A stretch of 64,000 bases of DNA from Sulfitobacter faviae (GTDB lineage Bacteria > Pseudomonadota > Alphaproteobacteria > Rhodobacterales > Rhodobacteraceae): positions 930,001 through 994,000 of the forward strand of contig NZ_PGFQ01000001.1 of NCBI RefSeq assembly GCF_029870955.1. Reading direction: 5' to 3'. A program made the translations under genes and the position numbers. Below are positions 17,603-27,650 of the stretch, piece by piece (position 1 is the first letter of the stretch; every line of letters starts with the position of its first letter). The notes below the pieces were generated by a model that made no database searches, was not told where the DNA came from, and saw only the letters and a list, made by a program, of their open reading frames with translations.

Positions 17603-18182
17603 GTGAGATGGCCCTTTTCGGCCTTGTTGGCTTCGCGCATCATGAGGTCTTCGGTCTCAAAGACGTCTTCCTCGGCTTCGAGCCAGTAGTTGGAACGTAT
17701 GGCGATGAGACAACGGCAGACCTGCGCGATGCCTTGGATGAACAGCAGTATCCCCGCCGCCACGATGATCGCCTTGAATTGATAGATCGGAACCCCCGCC
17801 GGGCTGTTGACCGACACCTCGCCGTATTGCCACGAGCGGGCGGCATATTTCCAACCTGCGAGGATCAGCGCGGTGACGCCGGGGAAAAAGAAGATGATAT
17901 AGAGCACGAGGTCGATCATGCCTTGGGTGCGCGGCTGGAACAGCCGATAGAGGAAATCCCCCGCACATGGCCACCCCGCGACAGCGTATAGGCCCCGCCC
18001 ATCATAAAGAGCGTGCCATACATGATGAAGGACACGTCCAGCGCCCAAGCCGTGGGATTGTTCAGCACATAGCGCACAAAAACTTCGTAGCCCGTGCCGA
18101 TGGACATCAGCAAAATGAGCCACGCAAAAGCCTTGCCGAACCATGCGGAAAGGTTATCGGCGAACCGAATGAAAGATATCAT
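17599..18182 (-). CDS. dctQ: TRAP transporter small permease, frameshifted
   Basis: A reconstructed 194-residue small TRAP subunit with four membrane segments. The first frame (start 18182, after a GAGG ribosome site) ends ...LSRGGHVRG. The protein resumes in the next frame as GDFLYRLFQPRTQGMIDLVLY and stops at 17599. One base is missing from the C-run at 17958-17962 (a G-run on the coding strand). It lies between dctP and dctM and overlaps dctM by four bases. The subunit bridges the large permease and the periplasmic binding protein. Confidence 0.82.
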
Positions 18183-18202
18183 GATGCCCTCGGTATCTCG
18201 CA

Positions 18203-18233
18203 CGAACCCCGGCACGCCATGCGCCGGAGTTCG
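18203..18233 (-). terminator. Stem-loop between dctP and dctQ
   Basis: An 11-bp stem (18203-18213 with 18223-18233, one G-U pair) lies 25 bases after the dctP stop and before dctQ. Like the hairpins after the other binding-protein genes in this window, it probably raises binding-protein expression relative to the permeases. Confidence 0.5.
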
Positions 18234-18257
18234 CGGTGATGTTATGGGTTTGCGGGA

Positions 18258-19387
18258 TCAGAGTTTGATCTTGCCGGGGAAGTAATGCTCATAGGCAAGC
18301 CCGTAATCCGGCGAGTTCATCAACTCGTAATAGGCCACGCGGTCGACCCATTCGCGCTGGCTGTCGAGGGTCTTTTTCATGAAAGGATCGGATTCCAGCT
18401 CGGGGATCAGCTCATCCCATGCTTTAAGCTGCGCATCCAAGATTTCCTTGGAGGTGCGCCGCACGGTCACGCCAGCCTCGTTTTGCAGGAACTGAAGGTC
18501 CGCCGAATAGCGGTCCATCGCCTTGGCCGTGTTCGCGGTCGAGGCCGCCTCAACCGCGTATTTCAAGATTGCCTGAAGATCGGGGTCGAGGTCTTCGAGG
18601 AACATCTTGGAGAACAGGAACTCAAAGCTCTCGGAGGCTTGGTGATAGGACGACAGATAGTAGTTCTTGGCCACGTCCTGCGCGCCGAAGTCCTTGTCCG
18701 ACGAGGGGTTGTTGAACTCAAAGGCGTCGATCACGCCACGCTCCATCGCGGGCACGATCTCACCGCCCGGCAGCTGTGCCACCGACATGCCCAGCTTGGC
18801 CATCAGATCGGCCGCCAGACCCACGGTGCGGTATTTGAAGCCTTGCAGGTCGTCGACGGTATTGACCTCATTCTTGAACCAGCCGAAAGGCTGGGCGAAC
18901 ATCGGGAAGCCCATGTAGCCCACAACGTCGAGGCCCATGATGTCCTGCGTCAGCTCGTTATAAAGCTCCTGACCGCCGCCTTGGTAGAACCACGACAGCA
19001 TGGTGGTGGCAGAGCCGCCGAAAACCGGGCCGGTGCCAAAGAGCGATGCGGCCTTGTTCTTGCCGTACCAATAGACCGGCACCGAATGCGCCGCGTCGAT
19101 CAGACCGTCGTTCACCGCATCAAGCACCTGAAACGCCGCGACGACCGCGCCCGCGGGCAGCACGTCGACCTTCAGACGCCCGCCTGACATTTCCTCGACC
19201 CGCGTCGCATAATCGCGGGCAAAGTCTTGCCAGATGTTCGCGTCGTTCCACGACGTCTGCATCTTGATGACGATCGGCGCTTGGGCCAGCACCGCCGGTG
19301 CGGCCAGCATGCTCCCCGTCGCCGCCCCCCAGCAAGTGCGGACTTCGTCAGGAACGAACGTCGATTGAACTTTTTAGTCTCAGTCAT
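18258..19387 (-). CDS. dctP: TRAP transporter periplasmic binding protein, frameshifted near start
   Basis: A reconstructed binding protein of about 376 residues. The start at 19387 follows a strong GGGAGGAGG ribosome site and encodes a twin-arginine signal (NRRSFLTKSALAGG). One base is missing from the C-run at 19325-19330. The protein then resumes as SMLAAPAVLAQ and runs intact (PIVIKMQTSWNDANIWQDF, later GGEIVPAMERGVIDAFEFN) to 18258. Tat export is usual for this mannitol/chloroaromatic TRAP branch. It is the first gene of the operon P-Q-M-amidase-small protein-dehydrogenase. Confidence 0.85.
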
Positions 19388-19466
19388 GTTTCCTCCTCCC
19401 AGAGTGGCCGCCCCTTTGCTTACTTGAAATACGCTATTGGTCGGGCGACCCGAGAACAGAGACTAA

Positions 19467-19484
19467 CCAAATGATCTCATTTGG
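19467..19484. promoter_or_regulatory. Palindromic candidate operator upstream of TRAP operon
   Basis: CCAAATGATCTCATTTGG has two perfect 8-base arms around a 2-base centre. It is centred about 88 bases upstream of dctP in an AT-rich gap. It is the only strong palindrome in the gap and is therefore a candidate operator. No regulator gene adjoins the operon except the AraC gene beyond the SDR. Confidence 0.45.
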
Positions 19485-19621
19485 CAAGAATAGTCCGCAA
19501 GAGACTCTTCAAGTGCAACTTTATTGTGCAAACGCCACGAAAATCGACACTCTCCTTCGATGCTGATGGCCTACGGATATCGCGCGTTCTGAGCAGGGCG
19601 GAGACAGGCCCCGCCCGCCCC

Positions 19622-20569
19622 TCAAACCGCCCAGCCAAAGCCGGTTTCCGCCTCGGACCGCTCCCAGAGCCTGACCATCGTCTCTTTGTCATAGGCATAG
19701 GGCTCCAACTTGCCGCGCCCGACCGGGCCGACCATCTCCATCCGACCTGTGGGGCCGTAGAGCGCGCGCTGCTCCAGCCCATCCTCGGTGGCGCACATGA
19801 CCTCGGGATAGGCACCACGCTCCGCCGTTTGAACGATCGGCAATTTCGACATCAGCCACCAAGTGAACCGGGTCATCAGCCCGCCGCTGGTGCTGATCAA
19901 AGAGGTGGCCGAGGCACCGGGGTGGCAGACATAGACCGCCACGTTCCTCCCCGCCCGCGCGACGCGGTCTTGCAACTCATAGGCAAACATCATCTGCGCC
20001 AGCTTGCTTTGGCTATAGGCCGGGTTGGCACGGTAGTTCTTGTCCCAGTTCATGTCGTCGAACTGGATGGTGCGCAGGCCCATCTTGTAGCCAAGGCTTG
20101 CCACCACCACGATCCGCCCATTGCTTTCGTCGATCCGGTCGAAGAGCAAGCCGCAGAGCAGGAAGTGGCCGTAGTGATTGGTGCCGAGCTGGCTTTCGTG
20201 GCCTGCCTTGGTCAACTGGCGGTTTGGCACCTGCGCGATGGCGGCGTTGCAGATCAGCGCATCAATGCGGGGAATGTCGCGCAGAACCTCTGCCGCCGCG
20301 CGGCGCACCGACGGCAAATCGGCGAGGTCCATCTGCACGAAACGCACCTGCGCCGCCGCGCCAAATTCGTCTTTCAGCTTGGCCACCGCCTCTGCCGACC
20401 GTTCCGCGCTGCGGTTCAACATCACCACTGCGGCACCTTTGCGCAGCAAGGTCCGCGCTGCCTGAAACCCGGCCCCCGCATTGGCCCCGGTTATCACAAA
20501 GGTCTTCCCCTCTACCCCGTCAATCCGCTCAGGGGTCCAGCCGTGCGCGCCGAAAGTCTTATCTGTCAT
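19622..20569 (-). CDS. Short-chain dehydrogenase/reductase
   Basis: A 315-residue SDR resembling retinol-dehydrogenase/WW-domain oxidoreductase-like members. The cofactor motif TGANAGAGF (about 27-35), NAAIAQVP, the catalytic serine in VVVASLGYK and the YxxxK motif (YSQSK) are all present. It is an NAD(P)-dependent oxidoreductase of unknown substrate. It is divergent from an AraC-type regulator with 155 bases between, a common pairing in which the regulator controls the SDR. Confidence 0.82.
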   Translation of the reverse strand: MTDKTFGAHGWTPERIDGVEGKTFVITGANAGAGFQAARTLLRKGAAVVMLNRSAERSAEAVAKLKDEFGAAAQVRFVQMDLADLPSVRRAAAEVLRDIPRIDALICNAAIAQVPNRQLTKAGHESQLGTNHYGHFLLCGLLFDRIDESNGRIVVVASLGYKMGLRTIQFDDMNWDKNYRANPAYSQSKLAQMMFAYELQDRVARAGRNVAVYVCHPGASATSLISTSGGLMTRFTWWLMSKLPIVQTAERGAYPEVMCATEDGLEQRALYGPTGRMEMVGPVGRGKLEPYAYDKETMVRLWERSEAETGFGWAV

Positions 20570-20724
20570 GGTCTCGTTCCTTAGCTTTACTGAGGCATCG
20601 CGCCCCGTTGACCCTGCAGATAAATCTCAGCACTCTACGGAAAATAGACCGGATTGTCGCGATTACTTGCCTGATCCTCTCACAGCCATTGCATGAAACG
20701 CCCTTGCGGTCCTAATCTGCACGC

Positions 20725-21599
20725 ATGAGCAAAGACCAAATCCGCCATATCATCGAACGGCACAGCCAGACCGACGGGCTGACCGAAACCGGCATCAAGG
20801 GCGTGCAGTATTTCCGCGCCACCAGCGCGATCCCCTGCGCGCCTGCGGTCTATGAACCCTCTGTCATCGCCATCGTCAGCGGCGCGAAAGAGGCGGTGCT
20901 GGACGGTCAGCGCTATGTCTATGACGACAGCCGTTATATGTGCTGCCCCATGTCGATGCCGGTCAAAGCGGGCACGCCAAGCGCCTCGCCCCAGACCCCA
21001 CTGTTCGGCGTCTACATCGCTCTGGATGCGCGGCTGATGGCGGAGCTTTCGCTTGAAATGGAAAGCGCGGGGAGCCTGCTCCCCCGACCCCGGCCGACCT
21101 GCGCGCCGAGGGGATTAAACTTGCGGCATGGGACGGGGCCTTCTCCGACGCCCTGCTGCGCCTGCTGCAATTAAGCGAAAGCGAAACCGACCGCGCCGTG
21201 CTGGCCGAAGCGCGCCTGCGGGAGCTGTACTACGCCATCTTGAAAGGAGAGGCAGGGCTCTTCGCGCGGCGGGCCTTCGGGGCGGGCAATGCCGTGGCGC
21301 GGGCCATCTCGCATGTCGCGGCCCATCTCGACGCGCCCATCTCCATCGACGCGATGGCCCAACGCGCGGGCATGAGCCGCGCGGTATTTCACCGCAAGTT
21401 CAAACAGGTAACGACGATGTCGCCAATACAATTCGTCAAATCCATGCGCCTGAACAATGCCGCCGTGAGAATCGCAGGCGGCGCCACGGTCAGCGAAGCG
21501 GCAATGGCGGTGGGCTATGTCAGCGCCTCGCAATTCAGCCGAGAGTTCAAACGCATGTACGGCCAATCCCCCGCGAATGGGGCGACGCGCAGCAGCTAG
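20725..21599 (+). CDS. AraC-family transcriptional regulator, frameshifted
   Basis: A reconstructed regulator of about 291 residues. The first frame holds an AraC_N sensor domain (TGIKGVQYFRATSAIP, YEPSVIAIVSGAKEAVL). One C is missing from the run at 21081-21085; the protein resumes as PTPADLRAEGIKLAAWDGAF in the next frame. The C-terminal half has the double helix-turn-helix (IDAMAQRAGMSRAVFHRKFK and GYVSASQFSREFKRMYG). It is divergent from the SDR gene, its likely target. Confidence 0.83.
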
Positions 21600-21641
21600 C
21601 CGCGGGGGTGGTTTAGAGGGGGTCTCCGCCCCTCCCCCCTT

Positions 21642-22786
21642 TCAAGCCGTCAACCGACAGAACAACCCCGCCGCCAGCTTCGCACGTTCGGTGAGACTGT
21701 CGACATAGATACGCTCCTGCAACGTATGCAGCCCCTTGCCGCGCACGCCGATGGAATCCAGCGTCGGCAGGCCAAGGAAACCGGTGAAATTGCCGTCCGA
21801 CCCGCCCCCGGCAGAGCTTCCGGTGATCTCGATCCCCAGTTCGCCCCCAATCTCCTGCGCAAGCTTCAGCATCGCCATCGTGCCCGGCTGGTCGGGCTCC
21901 CAAACCGGGCGGGTGACGCCGCGGCGGATTTCCATGATCACATCGCCCTCGCCCGAGTTCAGCGCCATCATCTTTTCCACGCCCGCGTCGAGCTGCGCTT
22001 GCGTTTTCGCCATGGTGAGCACTTCGGCATCGCAGACCGAGGAGACGCAGTTGACCCACTGGCCCGCGTGAAAGACCCCGAGCGAGAAGGTGCAATCCTC
22101 GGTGGTCATGCCTTCGATCGTGCCCACGGCCTTGGCCATCTCCGCGATGGCCGAGCGGCCTTCGGAAAGCGCCCAGCCCGCGTGGCTGGGGCGCCCCCGG
22201 GTCTGGAGGTTGAACCGCGCGATGGCGTAGCGCCCGATCACCGCGCCGCCGTCGGGGCGGGCAGGTTCGGGGACGAGGATGTATTTATGGCGCTTCGCCT
22301 CCTCTTCGATCAGGCGACGAGTGGCGGGGGTGCCGATCTCCTCATCCGGGGTGAAAAGCACCGTCACCGGCAGCGGCGTCTCGACCCCGGCGGCCTGTAG
22401 TTTGCGTAGCGCATCGAGGTAGACGTAGTTGCCGCCTTTCATATCCATCAGACCGGGGCCGTAGCAGATATCGCCTTCGCGTTTGTAAGGCAGGCTCGCC
22501 AAGGTGCCGATGGGGTGAACCGTGTCCATATGACCCAAAAGCAGGATGCCCCCCTCGCCCGCGCGGGATGGGGCATCTCAGCGCGCAGGCTGTCGCCCAG
22601 CCCCATCGGGCTTGGAATACGCTCCGTCCGCGCGCCCAAGACCGCCAGATCGTGCTGCGCCACATCCATCATCCGGTTCACTGCCGCCCCGTCGAATGTG
22701 GGGCTTTCAGTTTCGATCCATGGGCGCAGCCCGGTGAGCATCTCTTCGGTATCAAAAGGCAGATCGAGCGGGTTGGTCATGTTCAA
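21642..22786 (-). CDS. M20-family metallopeptidase (glutamate carboxypeptidase-like), frameshifted
   Basis: A reconstructed 381-residue zinc peptidase. The first frame (start 22786) gives WIETESPTFDGAAVNRM and runs to about MPHPAR. One base is missing in or beside the C-run at 22549-22554. The second frame continues ILLLGHMDTVHPIGT (zinc histidine and aspartate), FTPDEEIGTPATR (catalytic glutamates) and SDGNFTGFLGLPTLDSIG to the end. CPG2-like enzymes remove C-terminal glutamate or similar groups. It is the last gene of the peptide ABC operon, 63 bases after the other M20 gene. Confidence 0.82.
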
Positions 22787-22849
22787 TATCCTTTCCTCCG
22801 CCGCGCGACAGCGGGCGGTTGGCTTAAATTATATGATTGACGCAAGGGC

Positions 22850-24022
22850 CTAGCCGCCGACCTTTGGCAGGCGCGTCTCGACAATCCGCGCATAGATCGA
22901 GGCACCGACAGGCAGAATGGCGTCGTCCAGCACGAAGCCGGGGTTGTGCAAAGGCACGCTGCCCGCATGGCCCACCCGGCAATAGGCGCCCGGCACGACT
23001 TTCAGCATATCGGCGAAATCCTCCGACCCGCTGGCCTGTTCGGTCGAGACATGGGCGTTCTCGCCGCCCACCACGCTGGCCGCCGCTTCGACATAGGAGG
23101 TGGTCAGTTCGGGGTCGTTCATCAACACGTCAAAGACATTGCGGATGTCGACTTCGATCTCGATCCCATAGGCGCTGGCCATACCGGCGCAGAGGGCGCG
23201 CATCCGGGCCTCGGCCATTTCGATCACATCCTCATGGAAATAACGGATCGTACCCGCGATACTGGCGGTATCCGGCACCACGTTATAGGCCGAGCCCGCG
23301 TTGAACTTGGTCACCGAAAGCACGATCGGCTTGGTCGGCGGGGTGTTGCGGCTGACGACGGATTGCAACTGCTGCACCAGCGCCGTGCCGATGACGATGG
23401 GATCGCGCGACTGATGCGGCATGGCGGCGTGGCTGCCAGTGCCCTTGACGGTAATGTCAAAGAAGGCCGCCCCGGCCATGGCCGCACCGGGGGTGACATT
23501 GACCACGCCCGGCTCTGAGTTTGGATCGTTGTGCATGCCGTAAATCTCGTCGCAGGGGAATTTCTCAAAGAGCCCCTCCTCTAGCATCCGGCGCGCGCCG
23601 CCCAAACCTTCCTCGGCGGGTTGAAAGATCAGCACCACCGTACCGTCGAAATCGCGCGTCTCAGCCAGATAACGCGCAGCCCCCAAGAGCATGGTGGTGT
23701 GGCCGTCATGGCCGCAGGCATGCATCCGCCCGGGGTTGGTCGAGGCATAGGGCACGCCAGAATCCTCTACAATCGGCAGCGCGTCCATATCCGCGCGTAG
23801 CCCGACACGGCGGTTGCCGCCGCCCGCGCCCTTGATGATGCCTACGACCCCGGTGCCACCCAGCCCTTCGTGCACCTCATCCACCCCGTAGGCGCGGAGC
23901 TTTTCGGCTACGATGCCCGCGGTACGGACCTCTTCGAACCCCAGTTCGGGATGGGCGTGGATGTCTTGACGGATGGCGGTGAGATCGGCGGCGAAGGCTT
24001 CGATCTTGGGAAGGACGGTCAT
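22850..24022 (-). CDS. M20D-family amidohydrolase (aminoacylase/hippurate hydrolase type)
   Basis: A 390-residue metal-dependent amidohydrolase. DIHAHPELGFEE, MHACGHDGHTTMLLG and QPAEEGLGGA carry the metal ligands and the catalytic glutamate typical of M20D aminoacylases, which deacylate N-acyl amino acids. The start at 24022 was chosen because it overlaps the upstream ABC stop as ATGA; a longer frame would run well inside that gene. It would hydrolyse the imported substrate in the cytoplasm. Confidence 0.88.
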   Translation of the reverse strand: MTVLPKIEAFAADLTAIRQDIHAHPELGFEEVRTAGIVAEKLRAYGVDEVHEGLGGTGVVGIIKGAGGGNRRVGLRADMDALPIVEDSGVPYASTNPGRMHACGHDGHTTMLLGAARYLAETRDFDGTVVLIFQPAEEGLGGARRMLEEGLFEKFPCDEIYGMHNDPNSEPGVVNVTPGAAMAGAAFFDITVKGTGSHAAMPHQSRDPIVIGTALVQQLQSVVSRNTPPTKPIVLSVTKFNAGSAYNVVPDTASIAGTIRYFHEDVIEMAEARMRALCAGMASAYGIEIEVDIRNVFDVLMNDPELTTSYVEAAASVVGGENAHVSTEQASGSEDFADMLKVVPGAYCRVGHAGSVPLHNPGFVLDDAILPVGASIYARIVETRLPKVGG

Positions 24023-25704
24023 GCGGTGGCTCCTGTCGTCATGGTGGCGCTGCCGAGCGCGCGGTAGTTGGCAAAATCCCAATGGCGGCCCGGGGCCGCT
24101 TCGATCAGGTTGCGCGTGTAGTCGTGATGCGGGTTGGCCAGCACATCGCCCGCGGGGCCGTATTCAACAACCTGCCCGCGCTGCATGACCAAGACCTCGT
24201 CACAAATCTGCGCGGCGACGCGCAGGTCGTGGGTGATGAAGAGCATGGCCACGCCGAACTTCTCTTGAATGTCATCCAAAAGATCGAGCACCTGCGCCTG
24301 CACGCTCACATCAAGAGCCGAGACGGCCTCATCCGCGACGAGCAGATCGGGCTTCATCGCCACCGCCCGCGCGATGGCGATGCGCTGGCGTTGCCCGCCC
24401 GAGAATTGATGCGGATAGCGGTCGAGCGCATCGCGCGGCAGGTCCACCAGTTCCATCAGCTCAGCGGCATGGCGCATCGCCTCTTCGCGCGGGGTGCCGA
24501 AGTTGATCGGCCCTTCGCAAAGGCTGCGCGCCACGGTCCAGCGCGGATTGAGCGAGCGGTAAGGGTCTTGGAACACGATTTGCAGATGCTTGCGGTGATC
24601 GCGGAGCTGACGGCGGGAGAGTTTGGCGATCTCGGTCCCCGCGACATTCACGCTCCCCGCTGTCGGGTCGATCAGCCGCATGATGGCCCGTGCCACGGTG
24701 GATTTGCCCGAACCGGACTCCCCAACGATGCCCAGCGTCCGCCCCGGTTTGATGGTAAAGCTGACATCCTGCGCGGCTTTCACACCCTCGCTGCGGCGCA
24801 GGAAACCGCCGCCGCCATAGATCATGTCGAGCCCGGCCACACGCACCACTTCGCTTTGCGATGCCGCCGCCCTTGCGGGCCGCGGGGTGAGGTTGGGCAC
24901 GGCGGTCAGCAGGGTGCGGGTATATTCCTTCTCCGGCTTGGTCAGCAGCTTTTCAATCGGCGCGCGTTCGACGATGTTGCCCTGCTGCATCACCGTCACG
25001 GTATCCGCGATCTCGGCCACCACGCCCATGTCATGGGTGATGAAGAGCACGGCGGTGCCGTGGCGCTCTTGCATCTCGGCGATGAGCTTGAGGATCTGCA
25101 ACTGCGTGGTCACGTCCAACGCCGTCGTCGGCTCATCCGCGATCAGCAGATCGGGGTCGAGGATCAGCGCCATGGCGATCATGATGCGCTGGCGCTGCCC
25201 GCCGGAAAGCTGGTGCGGGAAGGCGTTGAAGATGCGGTTCACATCCGGCAGATGCACCTGATCCATCATGTCGAGCGTGCGTTTCTTGGCCTCGGATTGG
25301 CTCAGATCACTGTGCATATTCAGCACTTCCATGATCTGCTCGCCCACCCGCAGCACTGGGTTCAACGCGGTCATCGGCTCTTGGAAGATCATCGCGATCC
25401 GCCGCGCGCGCAGCTGGCGCATTTGCGCATGGCTGGCGCTGGTAATCTCGAAATCGTCCAGCGTGATGCTGCCGCTTTGCACCTCCAGCGCCGATTTCGG
25501 CAGAAGCCCCATGGCCGCCAGCGAGGTTACGGATTTGCCCGAGCCGGATTCACCCACCAAGCAATGCGTCTCGCCCGCGCGGATGGTGAGGTCGATCCCG
25601 TCGATCACCGGTTTCGCCTGTGGCCGCCCGGCTAGCCCGATGCGCAGGTCGCGCACTTTGAGCACCTCACGCGCGTCGGAGAAGTCTTTGGTCTTGAACT
25701 GCAT
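24019..25704 (-). CDS. Dipeptide/oligopeptide-type ABC transporter, fused double ATPase
   Basis: A 561-residue protein that joins DppD- and DppF-like ATPases. Each half has a Walker A (GESGSGKSV about residue 52; GESGSGKST about residue 330), a signature (LSGGQRQR; FSGGQRQR) and Walker B (LLIADEPTTALD; LLVADEAVSALD). It powers uptake by the two permeases just upstream in the operon. It begins 3 bases after the DppC-like stop and overlaps the next gene by four bases. Confidence 0.92.
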   Translation of the reverse strand: MQFKTKDFSDAREVLKVRDLRIGLAGRPQAKPVIDGIDLTIRAGETHCLVGESGSGKSVTSLAAMGLLPKSALEVQSGSITLDDFEITSASHAQMRQLRARRIAMIFQEPMTALNPVLRVGEQIMEVLNMHSDLSQSEAKKRTLDMMDQVHLPDVNRIFNAFPHQLSGGQRQRIMIAMALILDPDLLIADEPTTALDVTTQLQILKLIAEMQERHGTAVLFITHDMGVVAEIADTVTVMQQGNIVERAPIEKLLTKPEKEYTRTLLTAVPNLTPRPARAAASQSEVVRVAGLDMIYGGGGFLRRSEGVKAAQDVSFTIKPGRTLGIVGESGSGKSTVARAIMRLIDPTAGSVNVAGTEIAKLSRRQLRDHRKHLQIVFQDPYRSLNPRWTVARSLCEGPINFGTPREEAMRHAAELMELVDLPRDALDRYPHQFSGGQRQRIAIARAVAMKPDLLVADEAVSALDVSVQAQVLDLLDDIQEKFGVAMLFITHDLRVAAQICDEVLVMQRGQVVEYGPAGDVLANPHHDYTRNLIEAAPGRHWDFANYRALGSATMTTGATA

Positions 25705-25707
25705 CTC

Positions 25708-26595
25708 TCAGCCCTCCCGTTTCTTCATGCGCGGGTCGAGCAGATCGCGCGCGGTGTCGCCCAAAAGGTTGATCGACAGGATGCAAAGCGACAGCAGCAG
25801 CCCCGGCCAAAAGATCAGCCCCGGCTTGATTTGGAAATACGTCCGCCCCTCGGCCATGATGTTGCCCCATGTGGGGATCTCCGTGCTGACGCCCGCACCG
25901 AGGAAGCTCAGGATCGCCTCGATCAGGATCGCCGACGCGCAGATATAAGTGCCTTGGACGATGAGCGGTGCCATGGTGTTGGGCATTAGGTGCTGGATCA
26001 GGATCTTGGGCATCGACGAGCCGAGCGCGATGGCGGCCTCGACATAGGGCTCCTCCCGTGCCGAGAGCACGACCGAGCGCACCAGCCGCACCACGCGGGG
26101 CACCTCCGGCACCGTAATGGCGATGATGACCGAGCCGAGCGATGGCCCGTTCAGCGCCACGAGGGCAATCGCCAGAAGGATCGCGGGGATCGCCATCAGG
26201 CTGTCCATAATCCGCATGATGATGCCATCCGCCACCCGAAAGAAACCGGCGACAAGGCCGATGGCCAAGCCGATGGCAACGCTGACCAAGGCCGCCCCGA
26301 CGCCGATCAGCAGCGACACGCGCCCGCCGGTCATCACCCGCGAGAACGTATCGCGGCCATAGGGGTCGGTGCCCAAAAGATACTCTTCGGAAGGCGGCTT
26401 GAGCCGCGCGGCGGAGTTCATCGCCAGCGGGTCATAGGGCACGTAAAGCGGCGCCAAGATCGACGCCAGCACGATGGCCAGGAGGATAAGCGCCGCCAGC
26501 AACGGGCCGATACCGACCCTTGCGCCCGCAGGCAGGGAAAGCAGTCCGGTCAGCACCTGAAAGGCGCTGTGACGGGATTGGGGTTGCTCGATCAT
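25708..26595 (-). CDS. Dipeptide-type ABC transporter permease, DppC type
   Basis: A 295-residue inner-membrane permease with about six membrane segments and the DppC features LLGTDPYGRDTFSRVM and EAAIALGSSMPKIL (EAA loop). The start at 26595 (MIEQPQSRHS) lies one base after the DppB-like stop; a longer frame starting at 26640 would overlap DppB by 44 bases. It forms the channel with the DppB-like protein. Confidence 0.9.
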   Translation of the reverse strand: MIEQPQSRHSAFQVLTGLLSLPAGARVGIGPLLAALILLAIVLASILAPLYVPYDPLAMNSAARLKPPSEEYLLGTDPYGRDTFSRVMTGGRVSLLIGVGAALVSVAIGLAIGLVAGFFRVADGIIMRIMDSLMAIPAILLAIALVALNGPSLGSVIIAITVPEVPRVVRLVRSVVLSAREEPYVEAAIALGSSMPKILIQHLMPNTMAPLIVQGTYICASAILIEAILSFLGAGVSTEIPTWGNIMAEGRTYFQIKPGLIFWPGLLLSLCILSINLLGDTARDLLDPRMKKREG

Positions 26596-26596
26596 G

Positions 26597-27538
26597 TCAG
26601 TACCGGATCCTTGGGTCGAAGAATGAATAAGAGACGTCAACCAAAAGGTTCACGAAGACGTAGATGCCCGCCGTCAGCAGGATCATCGCCTGAATGACGG
26701 GGTAGTCGCGCGCGAGGATTGCATCGACCGTAAGCCGCCCGATGCCGGGAATGTTAAAGACGCTTTCCGTCACCACCACGCCCGAGATCAGCAGCGCGAA
26801 ACCGGTGCCGATGATGGTCAGGATCGGCACGGCGGCATTGCGCAGCGCATGGCGGAACAGCACGACATTCTCGCGCACGCCCTTGGCGCGGGCGGTGCGG
26901 ATGTAATCTTCGCCCAGCACTTCAAGCATGGAGGCCCGCGTCATCCGCGCGATGAGCGCCACATAGATCGTAGCCAGCGTAAGCGAGGGCAGAATGGCGC
27001 GCGAGAAGAACGGCCCGATGCCCTCCGACGGCGCTTTGTAGCCCTGCACCGGCACCCAACGCAGTTCGATCGCGAAGATTTGGATCAGGATATAGCCAAT
27101 CACGAAGACCGGCACCGAAAAGCCCAGCACCGAGAAGGACATCACCAGAAAGTCGACCCAAGTGCGGTGACGCCAAGCGGCGATCACGCCCATCGGCACC
27201 GCCAGCAGGACAGAGATGGTGATGGTCATCAGCGCGATGTTGATGGTCGGCCCCAGCCGGTCGCCCAACATGCCCGCCACTGAGGTGTTCGACAAAAGCG
27301 AGACGCCCAGATCGCCGCGCAGCAATTGCCCGATCCATGTGAAGAACTGTGTCAGCAGCGGGTCGTTCAGACCCAGACGGTCACGGATCCGTTCAAGCTG
27401 TGCAGGGGTGGCGGCATCGCCGGCGAGAATGGCTGCCGGATCACCGGGGGTGAGACGCAGCAGGAGGAAGACGAAGATGGCGACGATCAGCATGACCGGG
27501 ATCGTGGCCAAGACGCGCTTCAGGATATAGACGAGCAT
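26597..27538 (-). CDS. Dipeptide-type ABC transporter permease, DppB type
   Basis: A 313-residue permease. The N-terminal membrane helix (YILKRVLATIPVMLIVAIF) and RLTPGDPAAILAG are hallmarks of DppB/OppB proteins, and an EAA-like region follows (RTARAKGVRENVVLFRHALR, about residues 216-235). It follows the binding-protein gene after 112 bases that contain a stem-loop. Normal length; frame intact. Confidence 0.92.
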   Translation of the reverse strand: MLVYILKRVLATIPVMLIVAIFVFLLLRLTPGDPAAILAGDAATPAQLERIRDRLGLNDPLLTQFFTWIGQLLRGDLGVSLLSNTSVAGMLGDRLGPTINIALMTITISVLLAVPMGVIAAWRHRTWVDFLVMSFSVLGFSVPVFVIGYILIQIFAIELRWVPVQGYKAPSEGIGPFFSRAILPSLTLATIYVALIARMTRASMLEVLGEDYIRTARAKGVRENVVLFRHALRNAAVPILTIIGTGFALLISGVVVTESVFNIPGIGRLTVDAILARDYPVIQAMILLTAGIYVFVNLLVDVSYSFFDPRIRY

Positions 27539-27614
27539 TTTCCGGAAGGTCCCTTTCGGCGGAAAGAAGGCAGGCCCGGAAGCGGGGGCGCTGCCTGCGG
27601 GCAGAGATGACGGT

Positions 27615-27639
27615 GGAGAGCGCGGCGACCGCGCTCTCC
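27615..27639 (-). terminator. Stem-loop between binding-protein and permease genes
   Basis: A perfect 11-bp stem (27615-27625 with 27629-27639) with a 3-base loop lies 12 bases after the DppA-like stop. It probably stabilises the binding-protein message and reduces read-through into the permeases. No T-run follows. Confidence 0.55.
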
Positions 27640-27650
27640 GAGCGGCTGGA

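Noticed and set aside
17958..17962. Programmed ribosomal frameshifting in dctQ and the other split genes
   Set aside because: Sites lack slippery heptamers with downstream structures, and the same kind of break hits a dozen unrelated genes. Sequence error explains them better.
24082..25635. Open frame of 517 codons on the plus strand opposite the fused ABC ATPase
   Set aside because: Antisense shadow; the real gene has two full sets of ATPase motifs.
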